Positions 40,601 to 52,600 of a stretch of DNA of 64,000 nt are shown piece after piece. This stretch comes from Limnephilus marmoratus. Taxonomy: Eukaryota; Arthropoda; Insecta; Trichoptera; Limnephilidae. The stretch is from contig OU862928.1 in NCBI GenBank assembly GCA_917880885.1, positions 11,799,721 through 11,863,720 of the forward strand. Reading direction: 5' to 3'. Below the pieces are notes generated by a model, which did not search any database, had not been told where the DNA came from, and saw nothing but the letters and a program-made list of their open reading frames with translations. How positions within the stretch are numbered: the first letter of the stretch is position 1; the number at the start of each line of letters is the position of its first letter. The translations under genes and the position numbers were made by a program.

Positions 40601-43600
40601 TATCTATTGACCTAAGATCACATTGTACATTTCTTTTGTGTTTTTATTATTATTATAATATTATTTTTGAGCTTATTTATGCAATATATATACTACTTTT
40701 GATAGCATGGGATTTTAGCATGGAATAAACCTAACATGCCTTTTGTTGGAACGAGCATGCTGCGCTTTTTCTAACACACTCCTTCTATCTCTTGCATATA
40801 GGTGGAATTGAATACTGTTCAAGTTTTTAACAAATATCAATGGTGTACTCTAAACAAATAAAAAGGACCAATAATTATTGAATATTATAAATTTAATTCA
40901 AATGATAGGGCTTTACAGGTTTGCTGCCAACTTTGAATGTTTCGATAAACTCTTTAATTTTTTTTTTTTTTTTTAATAACTTTGTGAGTAAAACCTGAGA
41001 TTGTAATATTTAATCATTGAAGATAATATTATCAACTCTCAAACGAAAATGTTATATCAAGCCTCAATGACATTGAGCGAGTTTACAAGCTACTATCTGG
41101 GAAATTCACTATCTGTTAGTAAACTCGCTCAGTGTAATCGTATTACTTGCTAACTAGCAGATTGTTGGCTATCTACGAAAAAAGTTCAAAGGTCGTTAAC
41201 TTTACTCGCTACTGGCTAGCGAGTGGCACTATCTTCGAGCTCAAGTTTTTTTACAAAATGTCGAATGAATTGGTTCGCGCAGGAGTCCTTATTTTAGCTG
41301 CTACTGTCACTACTTGGCGAGTAGACAGTTTTGTGTGTCATCATGACAATCTCACTCGCCGATTCACCCGCTTTTAAACTTACCGGCTAGCAGCTTGTAA
41401 ACTCGCTCAATGTAATCGAGGCTTTAAATGATACCTTGTTCTGTAATATGGCGACGATGTGTGATACGTACATATTAGTTTCAAAATATGTTGCCTCAAT
41501 ATAGATCCTTTTTATTTTTGTCTGTATTAATTGAGGCATAATGCAAAATTATGTTCTTTTCGCGAGTAACACTAAACAGCCGTTGAATATCTGTTAAATA
41601 CTTGATAGAATGGCGCTACATGGCACCACTTTGTTCTCTGGTGTTTATTTGTGACTTCCTCCATTAGCAGGTGCGAGCGAGGGGCAGACCCCCGGCCCCA
41701 GGAGCCATCCGACCACCCAACAACCACATGTAGAGCATATCCAAACAACATTAATTATATCCAAACAACATTAATTAATATCCAAACAATATTAATTATA
41801 TCCAAACAACATTAATTAATATCCAAAAAATATTAATTGATATCCAAAAAACGTTAATTAATATCCAAAAAGCATTAATTATATCCAAATAATGTGACTT
41901 AATCTATTCTTCCAGAAGAATAAGCAAGTATTCGATGATTGACGATTCAATTAAAAAAAAATCTCACTGAAAGGAAAAAAAATTAGGATTTGATCGAAAC
42001 TCGAATTTCAGATATAATTCTCACAGCTAAAGTATTATTGTGATTGATTTTAGCAGTATTCGCCAAGTTGCTTCCTCCTTCAATTTTCCAAGTTTCAGAT
42101 AGTCTTGCAGTGTCCATCATCAGGGCAGATATCCGACCATGCAAGGCTGTAAAACGTTAGCTAAATGAAAAAAGCACGAGAGGCTTTTCAAAAATCAATC
42201 ACTACAATTTATTCCTATTTTTTTAAAACAATTTTGACCGCCATTAGAATGGGCACTTTTATAATTCTCATTGCTATTCATGTATTTGATGTGTGTGAGG
42301 GAGATGTACGATGATTGCATTTCTCCTTTGGTATAGAAGCAGACATACATACATTGTTTGTCTTATTTTCAACAGCTCTTACACACTGCTATTTAGTGTG
42401 TGAGAAAGAGCTGCAGCTTATGATAAAGAATGTACGTTTTATGCTTTTTTGTACCGTAGCCGTGGGAATTATAAAATCTCTAACTAATTCAGAATAAAAA
42501 TTATTCCTATTTTTCACATGCAAATTCCTAATAGCGTTACGTATATATTCCCCACCTTTTGTTATAATTTATTGTAAATAATAATATTGGGGGTATATTT
42601 GTATTTAGTGTGTATTTATCATTTTTTCTCTAAATTTTATTATTAAAACTATTTATTTTCTTGGCTCAATGCTGACAGGGTAAGTTGTCTATGTGAGAAA
42701 CTATGTATATTAATTAAAATATACACTATTATTATAAAAAGAGGCTATTACAGAAGATGCTGACCGGACAACTCAACTAAGTGTCACTCCTTCGAAAAAT
42801 TCATTAAAAGCGATTAAAAAAAGACCTATGTTAACCTGTGGAGAACCATTTTTGAAACGTCTTCTTTTTCTTTTATTGCATACTGGAAATTACAGAATGC
42901 ATCACTTTGAACTAATATTTTGTGGATTTATTTTGAGCTATAGTATTTTTTATTTACCGAAATATATTCCTTGAACAATAAACTATCTATAAAAACAACA
43001 TTACTTGCGTTTGTTTGATAAATTGATAGGTTTTTCGATGTTTTTGTGATATAAGACATCACTTTTCGACAGTTCAAATCGTGGCAAAATCTGACATCCA
43101 GATTCCATAGATAATTCATTTAAAAATATTCTGGTGTTGCTAGGTGAATGAAACTGTTGGCTACATCAAGAATGATATTGGCGCAAGCGATCCTGACCTT
43201 ATCCTTCATACAGTTTATTTATACATAAGCGTTAAAATCGCATTAAAATTTTTCTTTTTTTCGAAAATTTGTTCCACTTCCGGCCAATAACAGGTTAAAT
43301 AGGTTAGGTTATGGTTTTTTTTTCACTACTTTTAAGGATTATTCAAAGGGCTGTTGAAATGTCACTTCGTTGAGTTATGATAGAACCATAGAAGACGTAG
43401 TGTAACATTTCAAACACCGAACAGGTAATCTCTAGAAATGTGATGTTGCTAATTTATATTAGACATTTTGATTTTTTACAGAAATTCACATGTGACATTG
43501 TTTTTAAATTGCCAATCAGCGCCATTTGTTTTTTTTTTGGCATTTAAAAGTTCCCTGTTAAACGTCGATTCTAGGTCTGTTTCAGCTTTTAAACAATTTT

Positions 43601-46600
43601 TTTTTAAATATTAGTACCACATTGGAGATGACCCTGAGGAAAATAATTTCCCTCACGGCCTATTTCATCTTTGGGGATGCTGTGTGAAATGGTCTTTTAA
43701 AGAATATAAAGGAGAAGTTCTGGGAAGAAAACCGGAAATTGTCGTATGAATTCATCCCTCCCACTGCGGTGCAAGGCCATGCGTCGAGAGAGTCCTGCTG
43801 GAGAGGTCAAATCCTCCCTCAACCAGTGTCTCCCGATCCGGCCCGCCACGCAATCGGTGGTCAGACGCATCCGCTGCCAACACCTAGACAAACCTCACCC
43901 CATGAACCCGGGCACCCCTGGTAAGTCACGAAACGTAGCGAACCACTTGGGGTGACCTTTGGCAGAGATATTAGTTAATCAATAAATGGTTTCCTGAGCG
44001 GCGGTACCCATACCCGCCTTCTAAATTGTTGCTATGCTCATCAACTGATCTCAATTTGATTAAAAGCTGAAGCAGGCCAAGAATTGGCCTTTAGCGAGGA
44101 TGTTTAAAAATAAATTGTTATTTTGGCAGTATTGATTAATCATTATTTAAGAAATAATTTCATTTTTTGATCATTTTTTTTTCAAAATTAAGGAAAAATG
44201 CGCTTAGTTTGTGAACATGAACATGCCCACAACACATTTCTACTAGTTTATTTCTTCAGTGGTTCCAAGTTTACATTTTTAACCCTTTGGAAGCTAAATT
44301 TTAAATTCCGATATTATCACATAGTTGAGTTGCAAAGTGTTGATAGTTGATGAATTGAAATATTTTAAAAATTGAACACAAAAAAAAAAGTATTTTAGAC
44401 TTTAAATTAGAATTAATTTCATTAAAATTAATCATTCCATTTTAGTTAATTAATTATTAGTGTAGACTTTCAAAGTTTTGTATCGAAGAAAAAATATTTA
44501 TTAATTATTATTTTTAATAGCTAAGTTTAAAAACATATTATGTAATTAAAAAAAATACATAATTTTGTATTTTTTGTCTTGCCATTAAAAATAGATCTTT
44601 TAGATTTAAAAGAAAAGCCATTTAAAATATAACAGTACATGAATAACTCAATTTATTTTTTTAAGTAACATATTTAAATTACATAAATCTTATATTTTTT
44701 ATTGAAAAATGAATATTTTCTGTAAATTATTCAATTCAGTGCTTATGCAATTGTTATTTTAACCCTTTCAAGTCATGACTAATACATTTTGTATATATGA
44801 TTGAGTGATTCTGTATAAGTCCAAAGGGACTCATGTACTTTGTATTTCCACACAAACTCATATTATATGAGTGGTATGTTCTCATTATGTCCACAGGGGC
44901 AATTAGTCATGAATGTCCATGGCAACTCATATACGAGTTGTACAGTATATGTCCACATTGGTTTATATACAAGACTCGTACCATGTATATTACGTTCATA
45001 GGGACTCATATACAAGTTTTACTATACAGGTATATTCCCATGGGAACTGTTATACGAGTCATACCATAAATGTCCACAGGGACTCGTATACTAGTTGTGT
45101 GTATAGGTATATACCCATAGGGACTGACATACAAGTTATAGCATAAAGGTATATTGGTATATATCGTACATGAGTCATACCATATATGTCCACAGGGAAT
45201 CATCCGAGTTGTACCATATACCCATAAGAACTCGTATAGGAGTTGTACCATATATGTTTGCACAGATTCATATACAGGTTTTACCATTTACGAGGAGTGG
45301 TATGAGTCTTACCATAATGTCCACAGGAACTCGTATACTAGTTGTACCGTAGGGACTCGTATACGATTCATAGCATATATTGCCAGTCTGATGACAAACA
45401 GGCGTATCTTATGTTGGGAATTTTTTAAAGAGAGTCAAAAAACTTTTTTTTTGCTGGATTCTTAAACATTTTATTACATGTTTCGCTAATTGTGTTTTAA
45501 TTACAATTTTTTTTACCAAATTAGCAAAACATTCAATAAAAAGAATAAAATTTCAAATGTGAGATAGCCTGTTTGTCTTTAGACAGAGGATATGTTAACA
45601 GAGGTGTACCATAATGTACCATAGAGGTATAATACCTTTATATGAGTCGTACCGTATGTGTCCACAGGGACTCATAACTGAGTCAAAAGTATTGTTTTAA
45701 AGAAAAGGTTAAGGGTTTCCTAGAAACATCATGGTATGAGAGTGTAATATTTCTAAATCCTTTCTATACATATGCTCCTACTAGGTCCCATATTGTAAAT
45801 AACACACCCTGCTTTGTTATCGCATATTTCTTTGGCTTAAATATTAATAATTATTGTCTAACGTAAAATCTGTATTTTTGTGAATAAATTATTAAAAATT
45901 TAACATGCTTTTTACTTTCCTTTGCTGCTTGCCCGTATATATTATTTCACACAATACATTCAAACTTTACAATTTTAAAGACTAAAATAACATTTTAATG
46001 GTAAACTCAAAATTATTCGTCAACCACTCGCTCGTAGATGGCGCGAGTTTAATTATTTAAAAAAAAAAACGCTTTGCAAATTGTGCATTAAAATATTAAA
46101 ATGAATTAATTGTTTGCGCTCATACATACCTACGCAATATGAACATGAATAAATAGTTTTGTCCATAAACAAACTTAATTCTCTCAAAAAAGGCAATATA
46201 CAAATACAATATTGTATCAATCCAAAATTGTATCTGTTAGCCTTTCTTTAAAGTTTTGAGTTCGTTTATGGGCAAAACTATTTATTCATATTGTGTATCT
46301 CTACTAAACAATTAATTCATCTTAAGGTTTTGAAGCATAACTTACAAAAAGTGTTTTTTTTTTAAATAATTTAACTAGCACCATCTATGAAAGAGCAGAT
46401 TACGATTTTTTTTTAAATATCACATTAAATTTTGGCAAAGTAATAACAATTGATTTTGGTAACAATTTGTGTATCTGTCTTTAAAAGTGTAAAGTTTTAA
46501 AATGTTATTCTATAGATATTGCAACAATTATATTAACTTTCTGTTGTAAATATACCTTCGCAATTTATATAAAACATACCTAATCATAAAATAGCCTGAA

Positions 46601-49600
46601 TTCTACTAATAAAAATAATAATATTTGCAAGTCGCAGCCTGCAGACCAGCATTGTCCAGTTGCATGCAGAACTGGAAGTACCTACTTATTGCATTATTGA
46701 GCCATTTCAACTCCTAACTATGTTTAACGGCCGCTGTTCCTAACATTTCGATAGACCAATCTGAGTCTACAATCAGCTAAGCAATTTGTAAGTATTTTAA
46801 AGGTAACGCTCGATTCACGCTGTTCCCAAATATTTTATCGTTGAATATCTTAAAGTACCCCGCCCAAAATGGCATCAAAGCTAGGGCGGATCCAGAATTT
46901 TTTTCTGGGGGGGGGCACAAGGGGCGGACGGGCAAAAAAAGCAACAATTTCCGTTAGGATTTTTTTCTGGGGGGGGGGGGGGGGGCACAAGGGTCGGACG
47001 GGCAAAAAATCAACAATTACTGTTAGGATTTTTTTCTGAGGGGGGGGGGGGGGCAAAAAAATCAACAATTAGTGTTAGGATTTTTTTCTGGGGGAGGGGC
47101 GGAAGGCGAAAAAATCAACAATTACTGTTAGAAATAAACTTGAAGTGCTTATCATACTTCAAGTTTATTTCTACAAGTTCAAGTATGTATAGGAAGGTTT
47201 ATGAAAGTGTCAAAACAATCGAAAAATTAAATGTTTAAAAAATACAGTTTTAGCTTCTAAGTATGTACTGTGATGGAATCTCCACAGTACACAAAAATAC
47301 CGTCTGGGGGGGGAGCACATGCCCCCGTGTCCCCCCCCTAAATCCGCCCTTGCATCAAAGTAAAAACTTTCAATGTTAAATTATTATTAAAGAGTTAAAT
47401 ATTGTTTTATATTAATACACATAATTTCAATTTAACTTTGTTTGAACCACTTTTATATTAGAGTAAATCTGACCGGTTTCAGAACGACCGTTCCTTCTTC
47501 AGGGCAAATGTATACTGATTTGACAGTTTTGAAATATGGATGGGAACAATGTATTATTATGATAGGGGAGCCGTTGCTATGTATTAATGAAGAGTGGGTG
47601 GGTAGGGGAACATATCCATGATTGGGCTGTAAGACAATATTTTTTGTTTGTCGATAAATTAATAGATTCATTATTTTTAAGGAATTTTTTTATTTCCGAG
47701 GCTTCTAAGTTATCTAAACGTTTTCCTTTATGATTAATATGAAGAATATTTATCCCCGTATCCTGAAGAAGGAACGGTCGTTCTGAAACCGGTCGGATTT
47801 ACTCAAATATAAAAGTGGTTCAAACAAAGTTGAATTGTTTCATTTATCTATAATGGATAACCACAAAGTTATAGCTACATCCAAAAGTACACATAATTTC
47901 TTTTAAATACTGTTATCCATAAACTTGCATTTTATATTTTTTTAACAAATGTATAAAATATATTAAAAATAAAGTGTTAGCTTGACCTTTGCCGCCACGT
48001 GACGTTAGCGCCACTCTGTTGACACTTTTTATAACTTTGCTTTGCTCAGTCAAACTTAATCCACGTGTCCAGCTTTCTTAGATTAAGCGATGCTTGTGTG
48101 GTGTGTTGGAAAGAGTGTAGTTGTGCATTTGAGCAGTGTTGAACCTTAGTTTCGGCTTAGTAATTGATTAGTCGGATTGGGAACAGCGGCCGTTAGTCCC
48201 CCAAAAGTAAGAAATCTTCATATAGATCAGCGATCGGCAATTGGCGGCCCGAAAAGGGATTGTGTCTATCTATCTGGTATGATTATTCCCTCCCACCATA
48301 CTTGGCGTACCATCGGTCAGAATCATTTTTTTTTTCATATATATTTCTTGAGAAGAAAACATAAATGTAAGTTTTAAGAATGAGCAACACTCAACTGGGA
48401 TTCAATAACTATATACAATGCTACTAACTGGTTGTTATTTCAAAACATGTAATGACCACTTAAAAAAAATTTGCCTACAAGCCCTCTTTCCGTATATATA
48501 CAAATATATAAACGTATACTAGGGGGGATGACCCAAAAAAACAATGGGAATTTCGTTATAACTTCTTTATTTCTCAATATTTTGATCACCTTCAAAGTAT
48601 TCTCCATTGACCACAACGCACTTCTCCAAACGCTTCTTACATTATTTAAAACAGTTTTTTAATTAGCTTATCGCGATGTCTTTAGGCCCACCAGCGATTT
48701 TTTTTACCTCCACAATGGCAAAACGCTTTCCTTTCATGTCCCTTTTGAGTGTGGGGAACAAAAAGAAGTCACAGGGAGCTAGATCCGGTGAGTAGGGGAG
48801 ATGGACAATCGGTGTCATGCTGTTTTTGGTCAAAAACTGCTTCGCGGAGAAGGCGTAGTGGGCCGGCGCTTTGTCGTGATAGAAGAACCAGTCACCTGTG
48901 CGCCAAAGATCTGCCCTTTTCTTCCATTAAAATCCTCTGAATTGAACTCCATGACATTACAGACATTTCACAGATTCGATCAATGGTTCGGCAACGGTCT
49001 TCACGAACGAGGGCATTGATTTTGTCGACGTTTTCGTCAATTCTTGATGTTGAGGAGCGTCCTGAACAGGGTAGGTCTTCAATTGACATTTCTACATTTT
49101 TAAAACGAGAAAACCACTCCTAGACTCTGGTTTTACTTACCCCATAAGCAGTCTTAAGCATTACAATAGTTTCCGAGGCCGATTTCACCAACAGGAAACA
49201 AAATTTCACCGCCGCGCGTTGCTCTCCTTTTCGCTGAAATGGAAAAAGTTGTTTTATTGAAAAAACTCTCAAGGGCGAACAGATGCACTCACAGCGATAT
49301 AATTTCGCACACTGACTCAGAAGGAGTGACCTTAACGGACGCCTGGTCAAACAATGGGTTCCCCCACTCTTCCTCTCCACCACAGCATAATTCCCGTTAC
49401 TTTTGGGTCCCCCCTCGTACGTACAAATAATCTCAGAATGTTAAAAATCAAAATCCACCCACCATAATAAGTAGAAAATGTGGCTTCCATAATGATGGAG
49501 GACTAACTATTAGGGGATCGAACCAGCAATGCTCGAGTGTGAACCAATAACTACCACGCTACCAACCAGTCAGTCATGATATTTCAAAACATGAAATTTT

Positions 49601-52600
49601 TTTGTCTGCCGTGCTTTTTCTGTGTTTTTTGTCTTGAATTTTTTTATGCAGAGTGAGAGGGGGGGTGGAGCGTTGAAGAAAAATATCCTTTAGAAAAGGT
49701 TAGGAACCTTTGCGCTATATGCTAGACGATGACGACGAGCAGTCACAAGCGCACTGATTGAGCAGGCTCGCACGTGCACGAGTGACGTCGATGATCGAGT
49801 TGCCCTCTAAAAAAATTTACATATTCATACGACTCGCCACCAATACTAATTGCCGACTGCTGATAGAGTTGCTTAAAGTTAGGATGTAACGATACAGATT
49901 CCGATATATGGTGTCAAATAAGAAGTCAATCTTTTCTAACACAATGTTATGTCCATACGACGCCCACTCAACTCACTTAACCCTCAGACCTCGTGCCTAT
50001 TTTGCCAGAAAGTCAAAATATTTCCGCTTCGCAATAAAAGCCAAATAAATGGAACATTTCTGAACACATCTGAAAACTAAAAACTGTTTTTGAAAGGCGA
50101 TAAAATAATCTTTGAAATTTTATATTTCGAAATAAATAATTTTTTAAATATAATACTCATAATTTTGAATGTAAACATAAATCATTTTTTAAATATAATA
50201 CTCATAATTTTGAATGTAAACATAAATCATTTTTTAAATATAATACTCATAATTTTGAATGTAAACATAAATAATTTTTTAAATATAATACTCATAATTT
50301 TGAATGTAAACACAAAAAAAAATTTTAAATGTCTCACTTAACGTTTTTTCTAACTGAAATTACTGATAAGGAAAAACAATGAAAACACATATTTTATTAG
50401 GCAAATTAAAAATTTTATCGTCGACTCACTTTTTTGTTGTTTCATGTAAAAATAATTCTTAAGAAATCTCCAAAGTTTCATGATTTTTTCAAATTGCGGT
50501 TTAAAATTTTGGATTCATAAAGGTGTACATTTTAGCTATTTTGCTGTTTAATTTTTAGATTTGAATTTAAAGTGTGGTATTTTCTCTTTCCAACACCGTT
50601 TAGATCATATTTCTAACCATGATTGTAAGGGAGACACAACGATTTCCATGAGACTTGAGGGGTCCTCCTCAGACTTCTGTTCGCTATTGGGAACAACTCA
50701 CATAGGTCTCATAGAAATTGTTGGATCTCCTTTACTGTTGTGGTGAGAAATGTGATCTAAACGGTGTTAGAAAGAGAAAACATCACACTTTATATATTAT
50801 CTGAATCTAGAAGTTAAACACACAAATTTTTTTAAATGAGCCCCTTTATATAACCAAAATTTCTGACCACAATTTATGAAAGTTGTGAATTTTTTATTCA
50901 TTATTTTTTTTATGAAACGACAAAAGTGAGCTGACAATAAAGTTCACAATATATTTGAGTCCTATAATTTCAATACCCGCTATATCCGATTTTTTGACAA
51001 AATGATCTGAGTATGACATCTTGTTCACATTTTAGCGAAGACAAGACTAATCTAAAATTGAGTTTCAAAACATCCTTTATCACGACCAAAAACCATGTTA
51101 AAACTGCGAGTGAGAAACAAAACCCGCTATATCATTCAAGAAGTTACTATCAAAATCTGCTATATCGGAATTCAACCAATCACGAGTAGTTATTTTGCCA
51201 AGATGGAGGGTGTAGAAACACGCCCCTCAGGTCAGTTGAGTTTCAAAAGCCCCTATATTCCATATAAATCACGAAGTGAGTATCAAAATCCGCTACACCC
51301 ATTTTATTTATCCAAATTACTTAAATATTTCTATACATACTTTATTTTTCGAATGCATATTACTCCAATTCATATATAAAAAAATAAAATGCAATTTTTT
51401 GTTAATGCTAGAGATGTGACAGTTTTTTTTCGGTTTTCTCCGAATCTGCGAAAGTTGATATAGCGGATATAGAAATTGAACGACTCATTTGTCTAATAAA
51501 ATATTTTTTTTTGTATTTTTCGTTGTTTTGGTTTACAGTAATTTTAGTTATAAAAACTGCAAGTTGGGGCATATTAAAACCTTTTTCATGTTAGCATTCA
51601 AAGTTTTAATATTTCAAAAACTATATGTTTATTTCTAATAATAAAATTTGGAATCTTATTATATCACCTTTCTAAAACAGTTTTTAATTTTCGGATATAT
51701 TTAGAAATATTCCATTTATTTGAATATTCTGACATTAATTAAGGCGTTGCCAACTGGCAAATAAATAATTTTGAGTCAAAATGGCAAAATAGAGTGTATG
51801 AAACAGTTATCGTGTTTTCATAATGTCAAAGTATTTATTAACTTGCTTATTAATTGGGAGGGGCTCAGTGCGTTGTGCAAGCGTTGTGTGGACAAAACCA
51901 GGAAAACAAAATGACATTGTTCTAGTTTTTTTTGTTACTATGATTTGGTTTGAGACTCTAGTTCTATTTTAATACTAGCTGAAGTTCCCGGCGTTGCCAG
52001 GGTTTTATTCTGCTTTAATTGGCGGGAAAAGGGATGGTGGTGGTTTTTCGAAATCTCATCTAGATAGTGACCTTCCTCTTGTTTTGAAGGTTAATTGTGC
52101 AAAATTTCACCAATCTCAGAATAAAACTGTATATTAGTACAAAAAAACAGTCACCCGAAGACAATCCTTTTTGTTTAATGTTTTCCTTCCAAATTAATTA
52201 TAAATTCACCTTTACAATGCTAGTTTTTTCTCATCTAGTTTCACAGATTTGATCCCCCCACAGTTGGCCCCCGGGTACAGTTATACACAATATGCAGTCG
52301 GTTTAGGGAAAATACGGCATACCTACTTACACAAAATATAATTAAGTGCCCCCGGATGCGTGTGTGCAGAGAGGATGTACCGTTGAATAACAAAAGTATA
52401 AAATATATTTTCATTCAAATACATCAAGGATAGAACTACTTGTCTATACTATATATGTCAGCATACAAGTAAAAAAAATCTACACTGTAAATAAATTTGT
52501 TTGAAAGCCATACCAACTTATTTATAGGTATTTTTAAGTCGATTTTAGATTATAATATAATATAACAAAAAATTATAATTTTATAATAACTATAATATGG

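Noticed and set aside
44833..45465. Several Y/I/H-rich frames in both orientations
   Set aside because: They mirror the 40-bp minisatellite unit.
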